The notes under the pieces are model-generated. The model ran no database searches. It was not told where the DNA came from and saw only the letters and a list, made by a program, of their open reading frames with translations. From Nocardia asteroides (lineage in GTDB: Bacteria; Actinomycetota; Actinomycetes; Mycobacteriales; Mycobacteriaceae): a DNA stretch of 64,000 nucleotides. The first letter of the stretch is position 1, and each line of letters opens with the position of its first letter. Made by a program: the position numbers and the translations under genes. Below are positions 26,801-35,298 of this stretch, piece by piece. The stretch is from assembly GCF_021183625.1 (NCBI RefSeq), contig NZ_CP089214.1, positions 2,356,001-2,420,000 of the forward strand, given 5' to 3'.

Positions 26801-29734
26801 GAAGTCGTCGTCCGCGCCGATCCGGCCCTCGGTCTCGAAGACCTCGGCGAAGACCTCGGCCACCCGCTGCTCGGCCGGGCCCGCGGGCGCGCGGAACTCG
26901 GTGCGGCCGAAGGTCGGGGCGGGCAGCCTCCCGGTGTCGAGCTTGCCGTTGGCGGTGAGCGGCAGGGTGTTCAGGATCTCGTAGGCGGCCGGGCGCAGGT
27001 AGGCGGGGAGCGCGCGGCCCAGCTCGGCGCGCACCGCGGCGAGCTCGATCCGCTCGCCGTCGGCGGGGACGAGGTAGGCGACCAGGTGGGTGCCGGTGCG
27101 CGGGTCGGTGTGCGCGGTGACGGCGGCGCGGGCGATACTCGGCAGCGCGGTGAGCGCGGTCTCCACCTCGCCCGGCTCGATCCGGTGCCCGCGCACCTTG
27201 ATCTGGAAGTCGCCGCGGCCGCGGTAGTCGAGCGCGTACTCACCGTCGATATCGGTGACGGTGACCAGGTCGCCGGTGCGGTAGAGCCTGCCGCCGGACG
27301 GGCCGTACGGGTCGGCGACGAAGCGCCCCGCGGTGAGCGCGGGGCGGCCGTGGTAGCCGCGGGCCAGCGCCGGGCCGCCGATGTACAGCTCGCCGAGCAC
27401 GCCGGGCGGCACCGGGCGCAGCGCGGCGTCGAGGACGAGGGCGTGGAAGCCGCGCAGCGGGGCGCCGATCGTCACCGGGCGGCCCGCGACCAGCTCGCCG
27501 ATGGTGGCGATGTCGGTCGCCTCGGTGGGGCCGTAGCCGTTGCGCATGGCGCGGCCGGGGGCCCAGGCGTTCACCAGATCGGCGCGGATGGCCTCGCCGC
27601 CGACGCCGAGCACCGTCAGCTCGGGCAGCTCGGCGGGGTCGAGGGTGGCCAGCACGGCCGGGGTGATGATCGCGTTGCTGACCCGCTCGCGGCGCAGCAG
27701 TGCGGCCAGGTCCGGGCCTGCCACGGTGAAGCGGGAGGCGACAACCAGGGTGGCGCCGCCCGCCAGCGCGCACAGCTGTTCGCCGACGGCCATGTCGAAG
27801 CCGGGCGAGGCGTGGTGCAGGGTGATCGCGCCCGGGCGCAGGGCGTAGCGGTCGTGCCGCTCCGCGGCCAGGTTGGCCAGGCCGCCGTGCGTGACCACGA
27901 CGCCCTTGGGGCGGCCGGTCGAGCCCGACGTGTAGATGAGGTAGGCAGGGTGCTCGGCATGGAGCGGCGCGGTGCGCTCGGCATCGGTGATCGGGGCCGG
28001 CTCCGCGGCATCGGCGAGTGCGTCGTCGATCAGGATGCGCGGCATCTCCGCGGGCAACCGGTCCGCGTACTCCGCGGTGGTGAGCGCGAGCGCGGCCCGG
28101 CTGTCCTCCAGGACGTAGGCGATCCGCTCCTCCGGGTACCCCGGATCCACCGGGACGAAGGCGCCACCGGCCTTGCTGACCGCCCACACCGCCGCCACCG
28201 ACTCCGCCGAGCGCTCGAGCAGCGTCACCACCCTGGTCTCCGGCCCGACCCCGGCCGCGATCAGCTCGCGGGCCAGCCGATCGGTCCGCGCGTCGAACTC
28301 CTGGTAGCTCCAGCGCCGCTCCTCGTGCACCACGGCGGTGTGCTCCGGCGCCCGCCGCACCGCCGCCGCGATGATCTCGGCGAGCGGCCGCGCCCGCACC
28401 GGCGCCGGCCCGCGCCACGGCACCAGCGCGCGCCGCTCGGCCGGGTCGAGCGGGTCGAAGGCGCCGAGCGTCGCGGCGGGGTCGTCGGTGAGGTGCGCGA
28501 GCAGCCGCAGGAAGCGGGCATGGTGCGCGGCGAGCTCCGGCTCGGTGTAGCGGTTCGGGTTGCCCTCGAACTCCACCCGCAGCCCGGCCGCCGAGCCGGG
28601 GTAGATGTTCAGCGTGAGATCGGGCACCGGCCCGGTGGTGAGCAGGTGCAGCGTCCCGCTGGCAGGGCCGAGCTGCACGGTGGAGTGGAAGTTCATGATG
28701 TTGACCGCGGGCCCGAAACCGGCGCCCGCACCGCCGCGATCCCGCTCGATGTCCTCACCGCGGTACCGCTGATGCCGCAGCGCCCCGCCGACCTCGGTGC
28801 GGGTCGCCGCCACCAGGTCGGCGACGGCCGCCGCGTCCGGCACCGCGATGCGCAGCGGCACCACATTGCTGACCAGCCCGGCCGCCCGGCGCAGCACCGC
28901 GTCGGTGCGCCCGGTCACCGGCAGGCTCAGCGAGACCTCCGGCGTGCCGCTGCTCCGGCCCAGATATCCGGCGAAGGCGCCGATCAGCACCGCCGCCGAC
29001 CCCGCGGCACCACCCGCCGACTCCAGCGCCGCGACCCGCGCCGGATCCAGGTCGGCGCCGACGATCACCGACCAGGGCGCGAGCTCACCGGGCCGATTCG
29101 ACAAACTGACCGGATCGGGCAAACCCCTGGCGTGTTCGATCCAATATTCCCGGTCCGTGCGGAACCGCGAGGACTCCCGGTACGTCCGGTCCGCGTCGAG
29201 CAGCGCCTGCGGCGAGCCCGGCTCGGGCTCCGGCAGCGTCTCCCCCGCCACCAGCCGACCGTAGAGCTCGGCGTGCCTGCGCGCGACGGTCATCGCGCCG
29301 AAGCCGTCCAGCACCAGGTGGTGCACCCGGGTGTAGACCAGGTGCCGCTGCGGGCCGAGCCGCAGGATGGACGACCAGGACGCCTCGTCGGCCGTGATGT
29401 CGATCGGGCGGCGCTGGTCGGCGCGCATCCAGGCGAGCGCGGCGGCGAACGGGTCGGCGGCGGCGCCGAAGTCGTGGAAGTCGACCTCGTCGTACTGGTC
29501 GTAGTCGAGCCGCTGCCAGGGCGTGCCGTCGGCATCGCGGCCGAAGCGCAGGTAGGAGCCGAATTCACGGGCCGTGTGCCGGGCCGCGAGCGCGTACGCC
29601 GCGCGGTCGAGCCGGCCGTGCACATCCACGTACTGGGTGATCGTGAGGGGGACGTCGCCGAGCAGCTGCTGGGCGAACCACACCTCGCGCTGCGCCGATG
29701 TCAGCGGCAACGTCGCTTGCGGGCGGGTACTCAT
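23852..29734 (-). CDS. Nonribosomal peptide synthetase, C-A-T-C-T-R
   Basis: A 1960-residue synthetase. Domains in order: condensation (HHLVLDG at 138-144); adenylation (about 470-990, with YLIYTSGSTGRPKG, NGYGPTEAT, YRTGDLV, LPLTANGKLD); carrier with DDFFALGGTSL; second condensation with HHIAADG; second carrier with DDFFELGGTSL; and a terminal thioester reductase (LLLTGGTGFLGSHLL, catalytic YVASK). The second module has no adenylation domain, so its carrier must be loaded in trans or take an unusual amine. The reductase would release an aldehyde or alcohol. My tentative specificity residues (D, M, G, I, G, G, G, D, I) match no code I know. ATG follows AGGAAAG. An N-terminal condensation domain suggests an acyl or upstream peptidyl donor. 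No MbtH gene is in view. Confidence 0.93.
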   Translation of the reverse strand: MSTRPQATLPLTSAQREVWFAQQLLGDVPLTITQYVDVHGRLDRAAYALAARHTAREFGSYLRFGRDADGTPWQRLDYDQYDEVDFHDFGAAADPFAAALAWMRADQRRPIDITADEASWSSILRLGPQRHLVYTRVHHLVLDGFGAMTVARRHAELYGRLVAGETLPEPEPGSPQALLDADRTYRESSRFRTDREYWIEHARGLPDPVSLSNRPGELAPWSVIVGADLDPARVAALESAGGAAGSAAVLIGAFAGYLGRSSGTPEVSLSLPVTGRTDAVLRRAAGLVSNVVPLRIAVPDAAAVADLVAATRTEVGGALRHQRYRGEDIERDRGGAGAGFGPAVNIMNFHSTVQLGPASGTLHLLTTGPVPDLTLNIYPGSAAGLRVEFEGNPNRYTEPELAAHHARFLRLLAHLTDDPAATLGAFDPLDPAERRALVPWRGPAPVRARPLAEIIAAAVRRAPEHTAVVHEERRWSYQEFDARTDRLARELIAAGVGPETRVVTLLERSAESVAAVWAVSKAGGAFVPVDPGYPEERIAYVLEDSRAALALTTAEYADRLPAEMPRILIDDALADAAEPAPITDAERTAPLHAEHPAYLIYTSGSTGRPKGVVVTHGGLANLAAERHDRYALRPGAITLHHASPGFDMAVGEQLCALAGGATLVVASRFTVAGPDLAALLRRERVSNAIITPAVLATLDPAELPELTVLGVGGEAIRADLVNAWAPGRAMRNGYGPTEATDIATIGELVAGRPVTIGAPLRGFHALVLDAALRPVPPGVLGELYIGGPALARGYHGRPALTAGRFVADPYGPSGGRLYRTGDLVTVTDIDGEYALDYRGRGDFQIKVRGHRIEPGEVETALTALPSIARAAVTAHTDPRTGTHLVAYLVPADGERIELAAVRAELGRALPAYLRPAAYEILNTLPLTANGKLDTGRLPAPTFGRTEFRAPAGPAEQRVAEVFAEVFETEGRIGADDDFFALGGTSLTATRVAARLRVPVRAVFDTPTVAGLAPLLGTDPGGPEPVPGERPEVIPPAPAQLRLWLLNQLLPDSAAYHLPVAVRLDGPLAPPALHAAVRAVLDKHEVLRTVYPESGSGARQQVLPVSAVLAGLDLEPRPPAGELSDELHALASEPFDVAVDPPVRLRLFRLGPDQHVLALVAHHIAADGWSLGPLVADLTAAYAAAHAGGEAELPALPLQYADYTLWQLARLGDPADPDSRAAKQLDYWRTVLTDVPDSLPLPTRVAEERAGEGDTVEIPLDVPAGGIADGTPFMIAFAAYAVLLYRLSGKDDLVIGTPVAGRGHPALDALVGMFVNTVPLRTGIDPEATFGELVTAVRGTALDAFEQADVPFDRIVQAVRAPRLDGGHPLLRTVFSYENLPAPPPLTLAGLRVEVLEVPQPTAQFDLTLTVRENPPRAVFRFDTAVFDRDSVEGFAAGYRAVLAAALVDPAAPVGVLAAAGGEAVADPAAAQAAHAARAAREIAPMTAREQAIAAVFAEVLDLGEVGPEDDFFELGGTSLLVFTLRTALADRLGLRVEPRALFARATVRALAAASEADDPAAFAARLADDAALADDIEVGGVEPADPAGPLLLTGGTGFLGSHLLRELLDHTDRPIYCLVRAADPADGLRRLRRALEHYELATADLASRVTALPGDLARPRLGLDEPVFAELAARLSAIVHNGALVNHLATYEQLRTANVGGTRELLRLASTARVVPVHLVSTLDAVLGADRSGVVTERSMLAADEVNRHGYVASKWVAEQLVRRAGERGLPVAVYRPGLVGASARTGLIAADDSLWTMVRAAALLGIAPAVPPEAAVSLAPVDYVARALAALVTGGIPAGERYHLVNTAPTPVQEILHGLERLGYPLRTVPPDEAQQVLAARLAAGGAPGDDLARAALLVGNYADLNSGVGDLVLDDTATRRALAGTGITCPAVDAAVIDRCLLRFREAGLLPQPSSTVG

Positions 29735-29762
29735 GCTTTCCTCGATCTGTCGAACAACGAGG

Positions 29763-29781
29763 GAAGGGTAGCCTTTCCTGA
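29763..29781. promoter_or_regulatory. Iron-box-like site upstream of the NRPS
   Basis: AGGGTAGCCTTTCCT within 29763-29781 matches the IdeR/DmdR consensus (palindromic TTAGGTTAGSCTAACCTAA) at about 13 of 19 positions. It lies 30 bp upstream of the NRPS start and 60 bp from the divergent amidase. Iron control would fit a siderophore-type product. The match is moderate. Confidence 0.4.
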
Positions 29782-29840
29782 CCCGGCGTGGGAAACCCGA
29801 TTCTCACCCCCGGCGCTCGTCGTCTTCTAGATTCGGTCGG

Positions 29841-31268
29841 GTGACCACCGACGCGCGCACCCCCGCCACCGCCCGGATCCACGCCTTCACCGACGACGCG
29901 CTCGGCGACCACGACGCCCTCGCGCTCGCCGAGCTGGTGCGCCGCGGCGAGCGATCGCCGGGCGAACTGGCCGCGGCCGCGGCGCGCCGGGCGGAGGCGG
30001 TCGCGGAGCTGGCGGCGGTGGCCTACGGGAGCTTCGCCGATCCGGTGTTCCCGGTGCGGGCGGACGGCGTCTTCGCCGGAGTCCCCACCTTCGTGAAGGA
30101 CAATTCCGACATCGCGGGCATGCCGAGCAACCACGGGACGGCGGCCATCACCGCCGCCCCCGCGCGCGGCACCGACGCCTACGTCCGCGAGTTCCTGAGC
30201 ACCGGCGCCGTGGTGCTCGGCAAGAGCGCGCTCCCCGAGTTCGGTTTCAATGCCAGCACCGAGCCGGAGTACGGCAGGCCGACCCGCAACCCGTGGAACC
30301 CCGACCGCTCCGCAGGCGGCTCCTCCGGCGGCGCCGCCGCGCTGGTGGCGGCGGGCGTGGTCCCCGTCGCGCACGGCAACGACGGCGGCGGCTCGATCCG
30401 GATCCCGGCGGCGAGCACCGGGCTGGTCGGGCTCAAGCCGAGCCGGGGCAGGCATGCCGACTCCCGGCTGGCCCGGCTGCTTCCGCTGAACATCGTGAGC
30501 GAGGGAATCCTCACCAGGACCGTGCGGGACACCGCCGCCTTCACCGCCGCCATCGAGCGGCGGCACCCGAACCGCGCGCTGCCGCCGATCGGCTCGGTCG
30601 AGGGCCCGCCGGAGCGGCCGCTGCGGGTCGGGGTGCTGCTGGAGTCGGCGGCCGGGCCGGTCGCCGACCCGGCCGTGCGGGAGTCGGTGCGCCGGGTCGC
30701 CGAGCTGCTGAGCGCGCAAGGCCACCACGTCGAGGACATCGCGCTGCCCTTCGTCAAGGCCATCGAGACGGCGTTCCTGCACTACTGGGCGATGCTCGCG
30801 GCGGTGGTGTCGGATACCGGGAAAGTGGCCGACCGGCACTTCGACCGATCCAAGCTGGACGGGCTGACCCTGGGGCTGCGCCGTAAGTTCTACCGCGAGG
30901 TGTGGCGCACCCCCGGCGCACTGCGCGCCCTGTCCCGCGCCTACCGCACCTACGAGGCCGAGCTGGGCGGCTACGACGCGGTGCTGGTGCCGACGCTCGG
31001 GCACACCACCCCGCCGCTCGGGCACCTCGCCCCCACCGTCCCGTTCGACGAGCTGCTCGACCGGCTGAAGGTCTACGTCGGTTTCACCCCGCTGAACAAC
31101 ATCACCGGCACCCCGGCGATCTCGGTTCCGGCCGGGCTGGCGCCCGCGGGCGTCCCGCTCGGCGTGCAGTTCGTCGGGGTGCGCGGCGCCGAGCGGGTGC
31201 TGCTGCAGCTGGCCTACCTGGTCGAGGCCGAGCTGCCCTTCCCGAGGATCACCGCACCCGGCATCTGA
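29841..31268 (+). CDS. Amidase-signature family hydrolase
   Basis: A 475-residue amidase-signature enzyme with the Ser-cisSer-Lys triad: Lys in PTFVKDNSDIAG, the glycine/serine core AGGSSGGAAALVAAG, and nucleophile Ser in GGGSIRIPA. Substrate specificity cannot be read; acylamides, indoleacetamide or peptide amides are possible. GTG start. It is divergent from the NRPS and shares its 106-nt upstream region, so it might process the NRPS product, an inference from position only. Confidence 0.88.
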   Translation: MTTDARTPATARIHAFTDDALGDHDALALAELVRRGERSPGELAAAAARRAEAVAELAAVAYGSFADPVFPVRADGVFAGVPTFVKDNSDIAGMPSNHGTAAITAAPARGTDAYVREFLSTGAVVLGKSALPEFGFNASTEPEYGRPTRNPWNPDRSAGGSSGGAAALVAAGVVPVAHGNDGGGSIRIPAASTGLVGLKPSRGRHADSRLARLLPLNIVSEGILTRTVRDTAAFTAAIERRHPNRALPPIGSVEGPPERPLRVGVLLESAAGPVADPAVRESVRRVAELLSAQGHHVEDIALPFVKAIETAFLHYWAMLAAVVSDTGKVADRHFDRSKLDGLTLGLRRKFYREVWRTPGALRALSRAYRTYEAELGGYDAVLVPTLGHTTPPLGHLAPTVPFDELLDRLKVYVGFTPLNNITGTPAISVPAGLAPAGVPLGVQFVGVRGAERVLLQLAYLVEAELPFPRITAPGI

Positions 31269-31319
31269 GGGCGGACGACCGCACTCGACCAGCGCCGAAG
31301 GGATATCCGGTGTGAGACA

Positions 31320-31346
31320 CACAGAACACGAACGACCGTGTTTGTG
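31320..31346. promoter_or_regulatory. Imperfect inverted repeat upstream of the lipase gene
   Basis: AACACG (31325-31330) and CGTGTT (31337-31342) are 6-bp arms around AACGAC, with weaker pairing outside (CACA and GTG). Lies about 100 nt before the lipase start. Could be an operator or the tail structure of the amidase message. Confidence 0.3.
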
Positions 31347-31444
31347 AACCTTCCCGCCATCGTTTCCGCGAGTGGAAGATCATTCTCGAAGTTCGATACT
31401 GTGCGCCCGTTCACCGTGCTTCATCCGCAGATCGAAGGAAGTCC

Positions 31445-32632
31445 GTGCCCAGAGTTCGAACCAGAGTTCTGATCGTCCTGCTGAGCCTGTTCTCGGCTGG
31501 TTCGATCGTGGCGCCCGCGCAGGCGCAGCCGCTGTTCCCGACCCCGGATCCCGATCCGTTCTTCACCTCGCCCGCGAACCTGGCCGACTACGCCCCCGGC
31601 GACGTGGTGCGCACCAGGAAGGTCGACTCCGGCATGTACGTCGGGACCGACATCCACCAGGTGGCGTTCCGCTCCAGCAACTCCTCGGACGAGCCGATCC
31701 TCGGCATGACGACGGTGCTGCTCCCGATCGGCGTGAAGAACCCGCCGCTCGTCTCCTACCAGGCGCTGATCAACTCCCTCGGCACCCAGTGCAACCCCTC
31801 CCGCTCGCTGTTCAACGGTGAACTGCAGGACGCCCCCGGCGCCATGCTGCCGATCGGCAAGGGCTGGGCGATCAGCATGCCGGACTACCTCGGCCCGCAC
31901 GTCGCCTACGGCGCCGCGCAGCTCGGCGGCCGGATGACGCTGGACAGCGTGCGCGCCGCCAAGCAGGCCACCGAGCTGGGGCTCGGCAATTCCAAGGTCG
32001 CGCTGGCCGGGTACTCCGGCGGCGGCATGGCCACCGCGTGGGCCGCCGCCATGCAGCCCACCTACGCCCCCGACCTGGAGCTGACCGCGGTCGCCGCGGG
32101 CGGTGTCCCCGCCGACCTGGAGCAGATGGCGCTCTCGCTCGGCTTCGAGCCGCACATCGGCTTCGGCCTCGCCTTCGCCGCCGCCATGGGGCTGGAGCGC
32201 GAGTACCCGAACCGGCTGCCGATCAGCGACCAGCTGAACCCGAACGGCCTGTGGTTCCGCGAGTTCACGCACGACGCCTGCCGCCGCTTCCTGCTCTTCC
32301 ACGGCGCGTACCGCAGCGCCGACCAGATGGCCGCCAGCAAGGCGCTGATGGACTCGCCGGAGGCGCGCGCGGTGCTGCACGAGAACAGCCTGGTCGACTA
32401 CCCGGGCACCCCGACCGCGCCGATCATGCTCTGGCAGGGCCGGTACGACCAGCTCACCGCCTTCGAGCCGCTGGAGCGGACGGCGAACCGCTGGTGCGCC
32501 GCAGGCACCCCGCTCAAGTTCGCGCCGTACGACATCGCCGAGCACATGACCACCGCGGTGGCAGGCTTCGGCGAGGCGTGGAGCTACGTGGAGTCCCGCT
32601 TCAACGGTGAGGCGGCGCCGGTCACCTGCTGA
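31445..32632 (+). CDS. Secreted lipase of the LIP (secretory lipase) family
   Basis: A 395-residue exported alpha/beta hydrolase. Signal peptide VLIVLLSLFSAGSIVAPAQA is followed by FPTPDPDPFFTSPANLADY, a usual start for actinobacterial secretory lipases. The nucleophile elbow is ALAGYSGGGMA (GYSGG); Asp is probably in LWQGRYDQLT and His in YDIAEHMT. Cysteines in LGTQCNPSRS, HDACRRF, NRWCAAGTP and the C-terminal Cys could form disulfides. GTG start with GAAGGAAG upstream. It probably hydrolyses acylglycerols or esters outside the cell. Confidence 0.88.
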   Translation: MPRVRTRVLIVLLSLFSAGSIVAPAQAQPLFPTPDPDPFFTSPANLADYAPGDVVRTRKVDSGMYVGTDIHQVAFRSSNSSDEPILGMTTVLLPIGVKNPPLVSYQALINSLGTQCNPSRSLFNGELQDAPGAMLPIGKGWAISMPDYLGPHVAYGAAQLGGRMTLDSVRAAKQATELGLGNSKVALAGYSGGGMATAWAAAMQPTYAPDLELTAVAAGGVPADLEQMALSLGFEPHIGFGLAFAAAMGLEREYPNRLPISDQLNPNGLWFREFTHDACRRFLLFHGAYRSADQMAASKALMDSPEARAVLHENSLVDYPGTPTAPIMLWQGRYDQLTAFEPLERTANRWCAAGTPLKFAPYDIAEHMTTAVAGFGEAWSYVESRFNGEAAPVTC

Positions 32633-32654
32633 CGCACGGAAGAACACGAGGAAC

Positions 32655-32693
32655 GGCAGCGGGCCGGGTTCGATTCGAACCCGGCCCGCTGCC
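32655..32693. terminator. Bidirectional hairpin terminator
   Basis: Perfect 19-bp arms (left GGCAGCGGGCCGGGTTCGA, 32655-32673) around a single T, giving a 39-nt palindrome between the convergent lipase and CNNM genes. There is no long T-run, as is usual in high-GC actinobacteria. Confidence 0.88.
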
Positions 32694-32703
32694 CTTCGTA
32701 CGC

Positions 32704-33711
32704 TCAGGCCGCCCGGGTCGGCATGAGCGCGCGCAGGATGTCGGTCAGCGTGATCACGCCGAGCAGCCGCTCGTCCCGGTAGACCAGGGCGAGGTGGTTG
32801 CGCGAGTCCTGCAGCGTCTGCAGCACCTGATAGGCGGGGGTCTGCGCGGTGAGCACCGGCACCGGCCGCATCAGGTCGCGGGCGCGGGCGCCCGCCGGCG
32901 CACAGAGCGTGTCCCTGGCGTGCACGACGCCGATGATCGCGCCGTCCTCGGTCACCAGCAGCCGCAGGTGCCCGGCGGCGCGGGCCCGGTCCCGGATCCG
33001 CGCCGGATCGGCGTCCGCGGGCACCGAGCTCGGCTCGGCACCGGCGTCGACCATCTCGCCGACGGTCCGGTCCTCCAGCTCCAGCGCGGCGGCCAGCCTG
33101 CGGTGGTCGTGCTGGTCGAGCGCGCCGACCGTCGCCGAGTGCTCGACCAGGTGCCGCAGCGTCTCCGGGTCCTGCCGCGCCGCGACCTCGTCCACCGGCC
33201 GCACCCCGACCACCCGCAGGCAGCGGTTCGCCAGCCGGTTCAGCGCCACGATCAGCGGCCGGGTGAACCACATGAAGCCGCGCATCGGAATCGCCAGCAG
33301 GATCGCCGACCGCTCCGGGTGCGCGATGGCCCACGACTTCGGCGCCATCTCGCCGATCACCAGGTGCAGGAAGGTGACGACGAACAGCGCCAGCACGAAC
33401 CCGCCCGCGTCGGCGAGCCCGGACGGCGCGCCGATCGACTCCAGCCCCGGCGTGATCCAGTGGTGCACCGCCGGCTTGGTGATGGCGCCGAGCGCGAGCG
33501 TGCAGACCGTGATGCCGAGCTGCGAGCCCGCAAGCAGCACCGACAGCTCGGTGGCGCTGCGCAGCGCGGCGCGAGCCGCCCTGCTGGTGGCCGCGGCGTC
33601 CTCCAGCCGGTTGCGCCGCGCGGCGATCAGCGCGAACTCCACCGCGACGAAGAAGGCGCTCGACGCGATCAGCACCGTCGTGACCACCGCGATAACCAGC
33701 GGGTCATTCAC
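32704..33711 (-). CDS. CNNM/CBS-pair membrane protein, short form
   Basis: A 335-residue HlyC/CorC-type protein: an N-terminal DUF21/CNNM membrane domain (VVTTVLIASSAFFVAVEFAL, GSQLGITVCTLALG, VIGEMAPKSWAIAHP) and two CBS domains ending in LLGVITLTDILRAL. It lacks the C-terminal CorC_HlyC transporter-associated domain of its neighbour. Family members are linked to Mg2+/Co2+ export. The GTG start overlaps the stop of the upstream paralogue by 8 nt, so the two are translated together and may form a heteromer. Confidence 0.88.
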   Translation of the reverse strand: MNDPLVIAVVTTVLIASSAFFVAVEFALIAARRNRLEDAAATSRAARAALRSATELSVLLAGSQLGITVCTLALGAITKPAVHHWITPGLESIGAPSGLADAGGFVLALFVVTFLHLVIGEMAPKSWAIAHPERSAILLAIPMRGFMWFTRPLIVALNRLANRCLRVVGVRPVDEVAARQDPETLRHLVEHSATVGALDQHDHRRLAAALELEDRTVGEMVDAGAEPSSVPADADPARIRDRARAAGHLRLLVTEDGAIIGVVHARDTLCAPAGARARDLMRPVPVLTAQTPAYQVLQTLQDSRNHLALVYRDERLLGVITLTDILRALMPTRAA

Positions 33712-35038
33712 GGTCGGTCACCACCCGCACGAACAGCGCGGACGGCACGTGCTTGCCGATCGCGATCACCTCGGCCCGGAGCAGCGCGCGCCCGGGATCC
33801 GGGTGCAGCGGGTCGTGCTCGGCGGGCAGCGGAACCTCGACGGTCTCGCCGACCTCGGGCAGCCCGCCGTGCGCGGTGATGAGCAGCCCGGCCAGCGTCT
33901 CGTAGTCGCCCGCGGGCAGCGGCCGCTCCAGCACCCGCTCGGCCTCGTCCAGGTGGATGTCGCCGGGCAGCTGCCAGCCGCCGTCCACCCGGCGCACGGT
34001 GGCCGGGTCGATCGCGGGGTCGTGCTCGTCGGACAGCTCGCCGACCAGCTCCTCGGCCATGTCCTCGACCGTGACGAGCCCGGCGAAGCCGCCGTACTCG
34101 TCCACCACCAGCGCCATCTGCTCGCCCGCGTCGGCGAGCCGGTCGAGCACCTCGGTGAGCTGCAGCGTCTCCGGGACCACGACGGCGGGCCGCGCGGCCT
34201 CCCCCGCGGTGCCGGCGACGGTGTCGGCCAGCAGGTCGGGCAGGTGCACGATGCCGATCAGGTCGTCACTGGTCTGCCCGATCACCGGGTACCTGGTGTG
34301 GCCGCGGCCCATCAGCGCGCGCACGGCGAGAACCGGGTCGTCGGCGTTCACCGTGTCCACCCGCGGCCTCGGCACCATGGCGTGCTCGGCGGTGCGGGTC
34401 GGGAAGTCGAGCATCCGGTCCAGCAGCACCGAGAGCCGCTTCGGCAGCTCGCCCGCATCCCGCGATTCGGCGACGATGTGCGCCAGGTCGCGGGTGGTGG
34501 CCGAGTGCTCGACATCGTGCACCGGCTCGATCCGGAGCAGCCGGAGCAGCAGGGTGGAGGCGGCGTCGAAGAGCGTGATGAGCCAGCCGAAGAGCCGCAG
34601 GTACCAGGTGGTGGAGAGCGCGAGCGCGCGGGCCACCGGCTCCGGCTTCGCGATGGCCAGGTTCTTCGGGAAGAGCTCGCCGAAGACCATCTGCACGACG
34701 GTGGAGAAGGCCACCGCGGCGACCGCGCCGACGCCGACCGCGAGCGCGGCCCCGCCGAACAGATCGCCGATGCCGCGGCCGATCAGGGGCTCCGCGACGT
34801 AGCCGACCAGCAGGCCGGTGACGGTGATGCCGAGCTGGGCGCCGGAGAGCATGAAGGAGGTGCGGCGGGTGACGGTGAGCGCGCGCTCCGCGCTCGCGTC
34901 CCCGCCTGCCGCCCGCGCCGTCAGCCGGGAGCGATCCACGGCCATGTAGGCGAACTCCTGGGCGACGAAGTAGCCGGTCAGTGCGGTGATGGCCAGCACG
35001 ACCACGATGCCGAGCGCGATGGTCGCGACGGTCAGCAT
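33704..35038 (-). CDS. CNNM/CBS/CorC_HlyC membrane protein, full-length form
   Basis: A 444-residue paralogue of the next gene. CNNM domain (LTGYFVAQEFAYMAVDRSRL, GAQLGITVTGLLVGY, VFGELFPKNLAIAKP), two CBS domains (HTRYPVIG, LVVDEYGGFAGLVTVEDM) and the C-terminal CorC_HlyC domain (LPAGDYETLAGLLI). Probably a divalent-cation transporter or regulator. Heads a two-gene operon. The 35039-35298 region upstream, shared with divergent dedA, has no recognisable riboswitch. Confidence 0.9.
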   Translation of the reverse strand: MLTVATIALGIVVVLAITALTGYFVAQEFAYMAVDRSRLTARAAGGDASAERALTVTRRTSFMLSGAQLGITVTGLLVGYVAEPLIGRGIGDLFGGAALAVGVGAVAAVAFSTVVQMVFGELFPKNLAIAKPEPVARALALSTTWYLRLFGWLITLFDAASTLLLRLLRIEPVHDVEHSATTRDLAHIVAESRDAGELPKRLSVLLDRMLDFPTRTAEHAMVPRPRVDTVNADDPVLAVRALMGRGHTRYPVIGQTSDDLIGIVHLPDLLADTVAGTAGEAARPAVVVPETLQLTEVLDRLADAGEQMALVVDEYGGFAGLVTVEDMAEELVGELSDEHDPAIDPATVRRVDGGWQLPGDIHLDEAERVLERPLPAGDYETLAGLLITAHGGLPEVGETVEVPLPAEHDPLHPDPGRALLRAEVIAIGKHVPSALFVRVVTDRE

Positions 35039-35298
35039 CGGAGTGCTCCGGGTTCAGGCCCGGTTCGGGGCGGTTCGGGTTTTCGACGGCGCGTACGGCG
35101 CTTCATGACCTGCTTTCGCTGGAGAAATCGCTGGAGTATCGCCCTGCGGCAACAGCATCAGAATAGGGCAATTCGCCCAGTCACTCCGGTGCCCGACGCC
35201 GTTCGGGATGTTCCCCGGCATGCCCACAGCACCCCCGGGGCAAACAAGGAGTCCGATCGGGGCGGATCGATCGTCCCGGTATTCGGTACGGTGGCCTC

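Noticed and set aside
23018..29830. A 2270-codon open frame on the plus strand
   Set aside because: It is antisense to the NRPS gene, rich in Arg, Gly, Gln and Val, and shows no domains; it arises from third-position GC bias.
35039..35298. Mg2+-type riboswitch before the CNNM genes
   Set aside because: I could not find a conserved riboswitch core or a convincing set of stems.
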